From MVYY01 sp012517575 (GTDB taxonomy: Bacteria; Bacteroidota; Bacteroidia; Bacteroidales; Paludibacteraceae), in assembly GCA_031629035.1 (NCBI GenBank), contig JAVLUG010000027.1, positions 1 through 64,000 of the forward strand: a DNA stretch of 64,000 nucleotides. The letters are read 5' to 3'. The position numbers and the translations under genes were made by a program. The notes beneath the pieces were generated by a model. The model saw only the letters and a program-made list of their open reading frames with translations. It was not told the DNA's origin and searched no databases. Positions 43,479-51,721 of the stretch are shown in pieces (the stretch's first letter is position 1; every line of letters starts with the position of its first letter).

Positions 43479-44723
43479 ATGAAAAAATTAATTACACTTT
43501 TTGTAGCCATTCTGTTGGTAAATTTTTGGGCATATTCAGCAGATTTAACGGTAACAGGTAATTTTCCTAATAATGATTGGAATAACAATGCTTTAGATTA
43601 CAAAATGACAGAAATCGGTACATCGGGCGTTTATATGCTTGAAAAAACGCTTCCAGCAGGATCTTATGAATATAAAGTCTTTTATTCCGGGACTTGGTCC
43701 GGACCCGGGTCAGGTGATAATCGGAAATTCACGTTAAGTGAAGAAAAAACAGTGAAGTTTTATGCAAAAGAAAATAGTTCTATTATTTATTTTTTCTGCG
43801 ATGCTCAGCAATTGTATGTAATTGGTTCAACTGTTGGAGGTTGGGATACAGATCACATGAAATTAATGACCAATTCTGCCACTGATGCTACATATACAGG
43901 TGATGTAGTAACGGGGGAATATAAAATTGTTAGCTTGGATAAAAATAATGCTATTGTTTGGAATGATATTACTCCTTCTAATCAATCGGTTTCAAGTTCT
44001 GGAAATTACACCATCAAATTGGATTTTGAAACTTTTACAGTTTCTGCTACCCTGAATGGAGAACCCGTACCATCACTACAAACACTATCAAATTCCTACA
44101 TTTTTGTAGGACAGGATCCCAACACAGCCACATGGTACAATGGAAGTGCAACCTATCAATCAGAAAATTTCAATGGAAAAAATTTAGGCTCGATTACTTC
44201 GACTCTTTATATTGGTGGAGAAATCACTACTACTCCGGTTATGGATGGAGTAACCGTTAAAATGTATTATCAAATAGATGATTTAGATGTAAAAGAAATA
44301 ACTATTCCTTGGAATTCAAACGATGATGGTATGAATTCAACAAAATGGAAATGTACTGAGGGTACCAATGTTTTTTCTGGATATACCTTGACCAAAGGGA
44401 CAACCTATAATTTAAATGTTTGGTTTAATGCTACTGACGGTAGTGTCACATTATGGGATAGTAATTATGGTCAAAATTATGTCGCTACTTTTACTTATGA
44501 TATTGGAACAAAGTTAGTTTCACCACAAGAGGATATCTTAATTCAATGTGATCAACAGCAGATAAAAGTGAATTTTGAAGGCAATGCCCAAATTAAATTG
44601 TATTCTGTCACTGGTCAATTACTTACCTCTAAAAATTGTGAAAATGAATTTACACAACAAGTTAAACCAGGTATTTATTTACTTCAATTGAACGGGAAAT
44701 CCCATAAAATAGTAGTTCGTTAA
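43479..44723 (+). CDS. Secreted protein with a type IX secretion sorting tail
   Basis: 414 residues. Signal peptide about 1-20 (ending AYSA). The N-terminal part has two units resembling starch- or glycogen-binding modules: LPAGSYEYKVFYSGTW (about 60-75) and LYVIGSTVGGW (about 112-122) then a second Y-K-I pattern. A middle beta-rich domain follows. The last 80 residues, with KLYSVTGQLLTSKNC and PGIYLLQLNGKSHKIVVR, are a type A sorting domain, so it is exported to the surface or medium. It may bind alpha-glucan, which is inference from weak motif likeness. It is flanked by two transposase relics and looks AT-richer than its neighbours, which suggests acquisition. Confidence 0.78.
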   Translation: MKKLITLFVAILLVNFWAYSADLTVTGNFPNNDWNNNALDYKMTEIGTSGVYMLEKTLPAGSYEYKVFYSGTWSGPGSGDNRKFTLSEEKTVKFYAKENSSIIYFFCDAQQLYVIGSTVGGWDTDHMKLMTNSATDATYTGDVVTGEYKIVSLDKNNAIVWNDITPSNQSVSSSGNYTIKLDFETFTVSATLNGEPVPSLQTLSNSYIFVGQDPNTATWYNGSATYQSENFNGKNLGSITSTLYIGGEITTTPVMDGVTVKMYYQIDDLDVKEITIPWNSNDDGMNSTKWKCTEGTNVFSGYTLTKGTTYNLNVWFNATDGSVTLWDSNYGQNYVATFTYDIGTKLVSPQEDILIQCDQQQIKVNFEGNAQIKLYSVTGQLLTSKNCENEFTQQVKPGIYLLQLNGKSHKIVVR

Positions 44724-44770
44724 AAAATTGTCTTCAATTTTAAAAAGTTTTTTGTTTTATTCGGTTTTTT

Positions 44771-44806
44771 CATCGGTTGGAAATTTTGTCCAGCCGATGT
44801 TTTTTA
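44771..44806 (+). terminator. Terminator after the type IX cargo gene
   Basis: CATCGGTTGGA (44771-44781) pairs with TCCAGCCGATG (44789-44799), 10 of 11 plus one wobble, with a 7-base loop, followed by TTTTTT. Classical intrinsic terminator. Confidence 0.82.
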
Positions 44807-44865
44807 TTTTTATGAGTGGCAATAAAAAAGCAGTTACTTGAAAACTCACCTGCAAAAACATGTGT

Positions 44866-45132
44866 TTAAGCAAAGATATTTGTCAATCTAAAGAGAAAGA
44901 ATTTAATATTGACAACTCCTCTCAAAGAAGCTTTAAAGGATTTAATTTTAGCATTGAAATTTTCAGCAGAAGCATTTGTACTTCTATTGATAAAGAAGTT
45001 TAGAATTTCTTGGTTATGTTCATAGACTGTAACGACAATATTATTAAAAGACTTGAATTGGCTTTCAGTCACATTGTTGTACCATTTAGCCAGTGAAAGT
45101 CTTGCAGCGGTCTTGATTTTTATTTTCAGGCT
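44866..45132 (-). pseudogene. C-terminal remnant of an ISL3-type transposase
   Basis: About 89 codons in one reverse frame ending at a TAA (44868-44866). LSLAKWYNN, ESQFKSFNNIV, NFFINRSTNASAENFNAKIK (with the last catalytic Glu) and LRGVVNIKFFLFRLTNIFA match the conserved end of ISL3-family DDE transposases. Intact members have about 400-550 residues; the N-terminal three quarters is absent. The homology fades at or before the promoter of the M48 gene. No inverted repeat ends were found. Confidence 0.82.
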
Positions 45133-45164
45133 TTTGGAAATACTTCGATTTTCATGTAATTTTG
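45133..45164 (+). promoter_or_regulatory. Promoter of the M48 lipoprotein gene
   Basis: TTTG (45133-45136), a 20-base spacer and TAATTTTG (45157-45164) match the consensus. The start would be near 45171, about 48 bases before ATG 45219. It abuts the upstream end of the ISL3 remnant. Confidence 0.68.
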
Positions 45165-45218
45165 CAAAGATAAAACCTGTTACCTGAATATTAAAATTTG
45201 TTTTAAAATTTCATCTTT

Positions 45219-46010
45219 ATGAGAAAATATATTTTTCTAAGTGCATTGGCTGTCGTGTTGGTTTCTTGTTCAAGTGTACTTATCACCGGCAGAAAACAGT
45301 TGAATTTTGTTCCCGATGCCGAAATTCTTTCCATGAGTAGTCAGAGTTATAAACAATTTATTGATTCTGTCCCTCTGTCAACCAACAAAACCAATACCGC
45401 ATTAGTGAAAAAAGTTGGTAAAAATATTTCAGCTGCAGTAGAAGAATATCTGAAAAACAATGGTTTGTCATCCGAAATAAGCAATCTTTCATGGGAATTC
45501 AATTTGGTAAAAGATACCTCAAAAAATGCTTTTTGTATGCCCGGAGGAAAGGTTGTGGTGTTTGAGGGAATTTTACCAATCACAAAAAATGAAGACGGGT
45601 TGGCTGTGGTTATGGGGCACGAAATTGCTCACGCTATTGCCAAGCACAGCAATGAACGTCTAAGCCAGCAGATGGTAGCCCAATTTGGTGCACAGCTTAC
45701 CGACCTTTTACTTTCCAATAAATCCGAAATTACCAGAGCCGGTATCAATACGCTCTACGGCATTGGTGTTCAATACGGAGTTATGCTTCCCTATTCGAGA
45801 AAGCAGGAATATGAAGCCGATCGACTTGGGTTGATTTTCTTGGCTATGGCCGGCTATAATCCTCAGGAATCGGTTGCTTTCTGGCAAAGAATGGCTGCTT
45901 CTTCTTCGGGGAGTTACATAGAATTTCTGAGTACACACCCTTCTGACGAAAATAGAATCAAAAAACTGCAGGAGTCCTTGCCTGAAGCCATGAAGTATTA
46001 CAAAAAATGA
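45219..46010 (+). CDS. M48-family metallopeptidase lipoprotein
   Basis: 263 residues. A lipoprotein signal (LVSC, Cys17) anchors it to an envelope membrane. The zinc protease site is HEIAH (134-138) with the third ligand Glu199 in YEADRLGL. It resembles the YfgC/BepA-Loi family that degrades misfolded envelope proteins. It has no C-terminal TPR region, so it is the short form. Downstream, a hairpin at 46032-46071 is a possible terminator. Confidence 0.92.
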   Translation: MRKYIFLSALAVVLVSCSSVLITGRKQLNFVPDAEILSMSSQSYKQFIDSVPLSTNKTNTALVKKVGKNISAAVEEYLKNNGLSSEISNLSWEFNLVKDTSKNAFCMPGGKVVVFEGILPITKNEDGLAVVMGHEIAHAIAKHSNERLSQQMVAQFGAQLTDLLLSNKSEITRAGINTLYGIGVQYGVMLPYSRKQEYEADRLGLIFLAMAGYNPQESVAFWQRMAASSSGSYIEFLSTHPSDENRIKKLQESLPEAMKYYKK

Positions 46011-46031
46011 TTATGAATCCGAAACCTCTTC

Positions 46032-46071
46032 GCAATGCCGGCGAAATAAATAAATAATTCGTCGGTATTGC
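46032..46071. terminator. Hairpin after the M48 gene
   Basis: GCAATGCCGGCGAA (46032-46045) pairs with TTCGTCGGTATTGC (46058-46071) with two G-T pairs around a 12-base AT loop. There is no clear T run, so it is a possible terminator or RNA structure. Confidence 0.5.
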
Positions 46072-46185
46072 TGTGTCATAGGATTTCAGAAAATAATTGT
46101 TTTTTGGTTATAGTCAGATATAATGAATGCACTTTTGTGCTGCAGCCTTTTTTTTGAAAGTTTCTAAAAAATTAAAACGTGTATC

Positions 46186-48159
46186 ATGAAAAAAGTTTTT
46201 CCTCTATTGTTTCTGTTTTTCTCTTCTTCGTTTCTTAACGCTCAAACTTCCAGTTTACTCAACGGCAATATTATTGGAACTCGTGAATCGGTTGATTACA
46301 CCACCAATCAAAGTTCAACTACGGTGAACACGATTCGAAATGTTTTCGACAACGATTTCAATACATTTTTTGCTTCTTACGAGCGCAGTGGAACATGGGT
46401 CGGGCTGGATTTGGGAGCCAAACATGTAATTACCAAGATTGGTTATTCACCCAGAATTTCTTACCCAGCTAGAGTACAACTGGCACTAATTGAAGGAGCC
46501 AATTCTCCCGACTTTTCCGATGCCGTTCCGTTGTATTTGATTCCCAATGCCGCTGCAGAAAATGTAATGACTTATGCAGACGTCAATTGTTCACGCGGTT
46601 TTCGTTATGTGCGCTATGTTTCTCCTTCGGATGTACGTTGTAATTTAGCGGAATTGCAGTTTTATGGCTATGAAAGCGAAGGGACGAACACAAAATTTTA
46701 TCAGGTAACTAATTTGCCAACTGTTTCCATTCATACAGAAAACAGTCAGGATGTTGTTTCAAAAGATGTTTACTTAAAAGGAATTGTTAATTTTATTTCT
46801 GATAATGGCAATACCATCTACACCGACAGTACTTCAATCAAAGGAAGAGGAAACGCCAGTTGGAATTTTCCAAAAAAACCCTACAAATTAAAATTATACA
46901 ATAAGGTTAATTTATTGGGAATGCCGGCAAAAGCAAAAGAATGGACGCTTATCAATAATTATGGCGACAAAACGCTAATGCGGAATATGTTGGCTTTCAA
47001 AGTCAGTAAAATGCTCGACATGCCTTATACTCCTGCAGGGACGTGCGTGGATGTAATTTTGAATGGTGAATACAAAGGAACTTATCAACTTTGTGATCAG
47101 ATAGAAGTTCAGAAAAACAGGGTAAATATTACCGAAATGGAACCAACAGATATTGCTTTGCCCAATCTTTCGGGAGGTTATTTATTGGAAGTTGATGCTT
47201 ATGCTTATACTGAAATTTCCTGGTTTAATTCTACCAGAGGTAATCCTGTTACCATTCATTCTCCCGATGATGATGAAATTGTTCCGCAACAGACACAGTA
47301 TATTACGGACTTTTTTAACACTATGGAACAGGAAGTTTATGGAAGAGACTTTGCAAATGACAATGCTTCTTTCCGAAAACATCTCGATACAAAAACTTTT
47401 TTGAAAAATCTTCTTATTGGAGAATTTTGCGGAAATACTGACACGTATTGGAGTACGTACATGTATAAACAGCGGAATAATGACACTTTATATACTGGTC
47501 CGATTTGGGATTATGACTTGTCCTTTGAAAACGACAACAGAACCTATCCCATAAATAATCTGACTGATTTTATTTATCGTACAAACGGGTCTGCAGCTGG
47601 TAATATGCGCACTTTTGTAGATAATGTACTGGCCAGCAATGCTTCAAAAAGAGAATTGTATAATTATTGGAATGGAGTAAGATCGGAAAAATTGACTCAA
47701 CAATCAATGATTTCGTTGGTAGATAGTTTAGCAACTTTGCTGGACAGTTCTCAAAAGTTGAATTTTATCCGCTGGCCAATATTGAATACGCTTGTTCATC
47801 AAAATCCATTGATAGGGGGCTCTTATCAAAATGAAGTGAACAATGTGAAAAATTATATCAGTGGAAGATTGACGTGGATGGACTCAAAGCTGCTATCTCT
47901 GTATCCTGGCCCTCAGGCAACCGAGAATCCGACAATAGGCAAATTATTTGTTGAGCATGACAAGGTACTTATTCAAGGATATGACCATCCGTTGATATAT
48001 AAAATATTTTCCATTAATGGACAAATTATTAGTATGGGTTCTTTGCCTGCTGGACAAGAAGCTTCGGAATCTTTGCATACAGGAATTTTTGTTGTGCAAC
48101 TTCAGGACTTGCTGACTAAGGAAAAGAGTAGCCAGAAGGTATTTATTTCAGACAATTGA
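46186..48159 (+). CDS. Secreted CotH-like protein with discoidin and type IX sorting domains
   Basis: 657 residues. Signal peptide about 1-19 (ending LNAQ). A discoidin-like (F5/8 type C) domain runs about 20-160 (ATFVG-like core TWVGLDLGAKHVITKIGY). The CotH core runs about 185-560 with SIKGRGNASWNFPKKPYKLK, LINNYGDKTLMRNML, LNGEYKGTYQL and the metal-site motif GPIWDYDLSF. The last 75 residues (IYKIFSINGQIISMGSLPAG) form a type A sorting tail for the type IX system. CotH of Bacillus is a protein kinase of the spore coat; some relatives in fungi bind host proteins. Whether this one is a surface kinase is inference. It starts 175 bases after the M48 gene. Confidence 0.88.
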   Translation: MKKVFPLLFLFFSSSFLNAQTSSLLNGNIIGTRESVDYTTNQSSTTVNTIRNVFDNDFNTFFASYERSGTWVGLDLGAKHVITKIGYSPRISYPARVQLALIEGANSPDFSDAVPLYLIPNAAAENVMTYADVNCSRGFRYVRYVSPSDVRCNLAELQFYGYESEGTNTKFYQVTNLPTVSIHTENSQDVVSKDVYLKGIVNFISDNGNTIYTDSTSIKGRGNASWNFPKKPYKLKLYNKVNLLGMPAKAKEWTLINNYGDKTLMRNMLAFKVSKMLDMPYTPAGTCVDVILNGEYKGTYQLCDQIEVQKNRVNITEMEPTDIALPNLSGGYLLEVDAYAYTEISWFNSTRGNPVTIHSPDDDEIVPQQTQYITDFFNTMEQEVYGRDFANDNASFRKHLDTKTFLKNLLIGEFCGNTDTYWSTYMYKQRNNDTLYTGPIWDYDLSFENDNRTYPINNLTDFIYRTNGSAAGNMRTFVDNVLASNASKRELYNYWNGVRSEKLTQQSMISLVDSLATLLDSSQKLNFIRWPILNTLVHQNPLIGGSYQNEVNNVKNYISGRLTWMDSKLLSLYPGPQATENPTIGKLFVEHDKVLIQGYDHPLIYKIFSINGQIISMGSLPAGQEASESLHTGIFVVQLQDLLTKEKSSQKVFISDN

Positions 48160-48240
48160 AAAGTTACCGGAACGCTTTTTTAGAGTTTAGAAAGATATAA
48201 AGCAGGTTTATTGAAATTTGTTGGAATGTTATAAAATAAA

Positions 48241-48269
48241 AAGAGAGTGTTCGTTTTGAACACTCTCTT
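48241..48269. terminator. Bidirectional terminator between the CotH gene and fabH
   Basis: Perfect 12-bp arms AAGAGAGTGTTC (48241-48252) and GAACACTCTCTT (48258-48269) around GTTTT. It lies between convergent genes. Confidence 0.8.
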
Positions 48270-48316
48270 GTGATAGTTATTAAATCTAAATCAAATCTAT
48301 GGGAGTGAAATTTTTT

Positions 48317-49315
48317 CTATTCCTTATTGTAACCCCATTTCAAATAAACGGCACCCCATGTAAATCCTGCTCCAAAAGCTGTAAGAATGATATTGTCACC
48401 TTTTTTGAATTTCTTCTCTGATTCCCACATACACAAAGGGATGCTGGCAGCAGACGTGTTTCCGTAACGATTAATGTTAACAATAACTTTATCGTATTCC
48501 AATCCCACACGTTGGGCGACGGCGTCGATAATGCGCAAGTTGGCTTGGTGGGGGATTAGCCATGCAATATCGTCTTTTGTAAGGTGATTTCTTTCAAGAA
48601 TTCTTACTGTAGCATCCGACATATCGGAAACTGCATGTTTGAAAACAAACTGACCTTCCTGATAAATATAGTGCATGCGCTTGTCGACAGTTTCGTGAGA
48701 AGCAGGATGAACCGAGCCTCCGGCCTTTAAATTAAGGTGAGTGATGCCAACTCCATCAGTAAACAATATAGAATCGATTATTCCAACTTCTTCTGTTGTT
48801 GGTTCCACTAAAACAGCGCCGGCAGCATCTCCAAAAAGCGGAGCAGTTGTTCTGTCTTCGTAATTAGTTATGGATGACATTTTTTCGGCTCCAATAACCA
48901 AAATTTTCTTAAATCTTCCGGATTCGATTAAACCAGTAGCAGTGGTTAAACCCACGATAAATCCTGCACAGGCGGCCTGAATATCAAAAGCAACGGCGTT
49001 TTTAATTCCAACATTCTGAGTAACCATTGCTGCACACGAGGGAAAAATATAATCAGGCGTTGTTGTTGCGCAAATGACTAAATCGATTTCTTCCGGATTG
49101 GCTCCCGACTTTGCCAACAAATCTTCGACAGCTTTGGATGCCATGAAGGATGTTCCAAGTTCTTTGTCCTTCAAAATACGACGTTCCTTGATGCCTACAC
49201 GAGTGGTAATCCATTCGTCACTGGTATCCATCATGTTGCTCAGTTCTTCATTGGTAAGGACATAATCGGGTACATAACCTCCTACACCGGTGATAACTGC
49301 ATTTATTTTAGACAT
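48317..49315 (-). CDS. fabH: 3-oxoacyl-ACP synthase III
   Basis: 332 residues. The KAS III triad is complete: Cys116 in AACAGF, His256 in IPHQAN and Asn286 in YGNTS. It condenses acetyl-CoA or a branched primer with malonyl-ACP to start fatty acid synthesis. It is the last gene of yceD-rpmF-fabH on the reverse strand; the intervening plsX found in many bacteria is absent. Confidence 0.95.
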   Translation of the reverse strand: MSKINAVITGVGGYVPDYVLTNEELSNMMDTSDEWITTRVGIKERRILKDKELGTSFMASKAVEDLLAKSGANPEEIDLVICATTTPDYIFPSCAAMVTQNVGIKNAVAFDIQAACAGFIVGLTTATGLIESGRFKKILVIGAEKMSSITNYEDRTTAPLFGDAAGAVLVEPTTEEVGIIDSILFTDGVGITHLNLKAGGSVHPASHETVDKRMHYIYQEGQFVFKHAVSDMSDATVRILERNHLTKDDIAWLIPHQANLRIIDAVAQRVGLEYDKVIVNINRYGNTSAASIPLCMWESEKKFKKGDNIILTAFGAGFTWGAVYLKWGYNKE

Positions 49316-49425
49316 ATTGAAAATATATTAATAAAAAATCAAGCCCAAAGCAGAATTTCTTCCTCAGGGCCCAATTATTTTATATATTACGATTTTTATA
49401 ATTTTTCAAAATTTAATGCTTTAAT

Positions 49426-49611
49426 TTAAGCATTAGCCAGCTTTTCGATAGCCAGTTTTCCTCTATAATAACCACATTCGCCACAAACAGTGTGGTAAAT
49501 ATATGTTGCACCACAATTGGAACAAATTGCCAGTGTTGGAAGTTTGGCCTTATCGTGGGTTCTTCTTTTTGCGGTTCTCTGATTCGAGTGTTTTCTCTTA
49601 GGATGTGCCAT
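49426..49611 (-). CDS. rpmF: 50S ribosomal protein L32
   Basis: 61 residues. MAHPKRKHSNQRTAKRRTHD at the N-terminus and the zinc-binding pair CSNCG and CGECG (two CxxC) are typical of the zinc form of L32. It lies 13 bases after yceD and 110 bases before fabH. Confidence 0.96.
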   Translation of the reverse strand: MAHPKRKHSNQRTAKRRTHDKAKLPTLAICSNCGATYIYHTVCGECGYYRGKLAIEKLANA

Positions 49612-49624
49612 TTTATTTTATTAT

Positions 49625-50203
49625 TTAATTGTCAATATTCTGTAAGTTGTCAAAATCTAAATCGATGAACTGGTTGTGTGTAGAAAAATCGTCTTCTTCC
49701 ATTTCATCCAGTCCAAGCGTTGTGTCGTCATTTTCTTCATCGTTTCCTTTGGATGAAGGCAAATGTTTTTTGAGCTTGTTTATCATGCTTTTGTCGCATT
49801 CACCGGGAGCATGCACATGCTTCACCGGAATGTTTAAAACAATAAATTCGTATAAAAACCAAGCAACATTTATTGCGCCTTCCGCTTCAGGAACAATCAC
49901 TATATCGTTTTCTTCTGAAAATTTGCTTCCAAATTTTACGTCCAGACTTTCTTTGTAATGTATTTGCTGATTCATGTCTTCCAGACAACGTGTACAAGGC
50001 AAGATTACAAATCCGTTGAGGTCGAAATCCAGCTTATAAGTCGATGCCTTTTTCTGAACCGTTACTTTTGCCTGAACATTTCCACGCTGAACTTCCGGAC
50101 TATCAATTTTTTTAAAGTAAACATCGTCCAAATCAAATTCATAAATGCGTTTCTCGTTGGTGATGTCCTTCAGTACAATGTTGTAAAGTTCAAATTTCGA
50201 CAT
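49625..50203 (-). CDS. yceD: YceD/DUF177 family protein
   Basis: 192 residues. The conserved core is FVILPCTRCLEDMNQQI (about 66-82) with a CxxC pair. It is conserved next to rpmF and associated with 23S rRNA metabolism in other bacteria. The C-terminal 60 residues are acidic (EENDDTTLGLDEMEEDD). First gene of yceD-rpmF-fabH. Confidence 0.92.
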   Translation of the reverse strand: MSKFELYNIVLKDITNEKRIYEFDLDDVYFKKIDSPEVQRGNVQAKVTVQKKASTYKLDFDLNGFVILPCTRCLEDMNQQIHYKESLDVKFGSKFSEENDIVIVPEAEGAINVAWFLYEFIVLNIPVKHVHAPGECDKSMINKLKKHLPSSKGNDEENDDTTLGLDEMEEDDFSTHNQFIDLDFDNLQNIDN

Positions 50204-50229
50204 GTTGCATAAAACTTAAAAAAGCGGTA

Positions 50230-50260
50230 CAAAGGTATAAAATTCTATGCTATTTTGAAA
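50230..50260 (-). promoter_or_regulatory. Promoter of yceD-rpmF-fabH
   Basis: The reverse strand carries TACCTTTG (50237-50230), an exact TAnnTTTG, with TTTC 19 bases upstream in place of the ideal TTTG. The predicted leader is short, about 20 bases. Confidence 0.5.
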
Positions 50261-50326
50261 AATTTTCCGTTTATTTTTCTCAATTTTATAAACTGTTACT
50301 TCATTTGTGCCTTATTTGTGCTTCTT

Positions 50327-51481
50327 TCACGCTTTCAGCACAATACGAAAAGTTGTTCCTTTGTTGATTTCCGATTGCTTGACAAAAATTTTCCCCTTGT
50401 GATATTCTTCAACTATTCTTTTAGCCAGTGAAAGTCCCAATCCCCAGCCTCTTTGTTTGGTAGTAAATCCTGCAGTAAATACTGCTTTGAATTTTCCTTT
50501 ATCAATTCCTTTTCCTGTATCCTTAATGTCAATAATATATTCGTTTGATTTTTTCTGAACAAAAATATCGATAAAACCATTGCCATTCATGGCATCAATC
50601 GCATTTTTACACAGATTCTCAATTACCCATTCAAAAAGTGGAACATTCAGGTGAATAGCATCATCTTCTGAAGTTTCGAAATGGCATTTTATCAATACTT
50701 TTTGTGACGAACGTCGGCTCATGTATTGAATGGCATTTGATAGCGTTTCATTTAATTTAACCAGTTGCAAATCGGGTGTCGAACCAATTTTGGAAAACCT
50801 TTCGGCAATAATCCGCAGGCGGTTTACATCTTTTCCCATTTCGTCGAACAGTTTGTCTTGATGGCGGCTTTTCAGCAAGTCGAGCCAAGCCAATAAGGAA
50901 GAAATAGGAGTTCCCAGTTGATGGGCGGTTTCTTTGGAAAGTCCAACCCATACCTGATTTTGTTCTGCTTTTTTTGTTCCTGAAAATGCAAGATAACCTA
51001 TCAGTAAAAATATAAAAATGACTCCGAGTTGAATGTATGGAAAATATCTTAATTGTTTGAGCAACAATGAATCATCATAGTAAATATGTTGAAGTGTATT
51101 GTCGATTCTGACTTCAATGTGTGAATTTTTCCTTTTCAATCGCTCTATTTCCTTCTGGTAAAATTTATCAACGCCCGACGATGGTTCCTTGACATTCAGG
51201 GATGAAATTAAGTTGTCATTTTCGTCGGTCATAATAACGGGAATAGTAGTGTTTCCGGCGATAATTTCTGAAAAAAAATTAATATCGGTATTTTCGCCTG
51301 CCAAAATAACTTGTCGCATAGCGCCAGCCCAAATTTCCATTTTTTTATGTTCTTCCACCGCCAGCTGTCGAGTGAGCCTGTTGGTAAAGAATATGGAAGC
51401 AATTACAATCAATGCGGCAGCCACTATGAAAATAAGCCTTAGACGATGACTTAGCTGGTAAATTTTATTAAAAGAGAACAT
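50327..51481 (-). CDS. Orphan sensor histidine kinase
   Basis: 384 residues. Two membrane helices (about 15-33 and 150-167) enclose a small periplasmic sensor. The dimerisation region has KETAHQLGTPISSL (His187), in which the usual HELRTP is replaced by HQLGTP. The HATPase has NLCKNAIDAM, DTGKGID and GWGLGLSLA. No response regulator gene adjoins it, so its partner is elsewhere. The frame is complete. Confidence 0.92.
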   Translation of the reverse strand: MFSFNKIYQLSHRLRLIFIVAAALIVIASIFFTNRLTRQLAVEEHKKMEIWAGAMRQVILAGENTDINFFSEIIAGNTTIPVIMTDENDNLISSLNVKEPSSGVDKFYQKEIERLKRKNSHIEVRIDNTLQHIYYDDSLLLKQLRYFPYIQLGVIFIFLLIGYLAFSGTKKAEQNQVWVGLSKETAHQLGTPISSLLAWLDLLKSRHQDKLFDEMGKDVNRLRIIAERFSKIGSTPDLQLVKLNETLSNAIQYMSRRSSQKVLIKCHFETSEDDAIHLNVPLFEWVIENLCKNAIDAMNGNGFIDIFVQKKSNEYIIDIKDTGKGIDKGKFKAVFTAGFTTKQRGWGLGLSLAKRIVEEYHKGKIFVKQSEINKGTTFRIVLKA

Positions 51482-51512
51482 GAATAATATTTTTTCGTGA
51501 TAGTTGCGGCTT

Positions 51513-51520
51513 CAAATTTA
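51513..51520 (-). promoter_or_regulatory. -7-like box upstream of the histidine kinase gene
   Basis: The reverse strand reads TAAATTTG about 32 bases before ATG 51481. No TTTG at the right spacing was seen. Confidence 0.42.
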
Positions 51521-51673
51521 CATGATATTTCCCAAATTTCACACAGGCGTTGTAAAAACAGTTTCTCAAAGTAAATTCGATTATTTTTTTATAGTTTGTT
51601 GGTAGAGAGACGAAATGCTACAACCTTAATAATTTTTCTAATTTTTATTTGATTTGTTGTAGGATATTTAATT

Positions 51674-51689
51674 TAAATTTGTAATTTTG
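51674..51689 (+). promoter_or_regulatory. Two tandem -7-like boxes before the TonB receptor
   Basis: TAAATTTG (51674-51681) directly precedes TAATTTTG (51682-51689); both fit TAnnTTTG. TTTG motifs at 51648-51656 lie 17-25 bases upstream, so the spacing is not ideal for either. The ATG at 51689 overlaps the second box, so translation starts at 51722. Confidence 0.45.
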
Positions 51690-51721
51690 TGATTGTTCAA
51701 TTAGCTACAAACCAAAATATT

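Noticed and set aside
48317..50203. Absence of plsX between rpmF and fabH
   Set aside because: This order (yceD-rpmF-fabH) is the usual one in Bacteroidota, so it is not a novelty.
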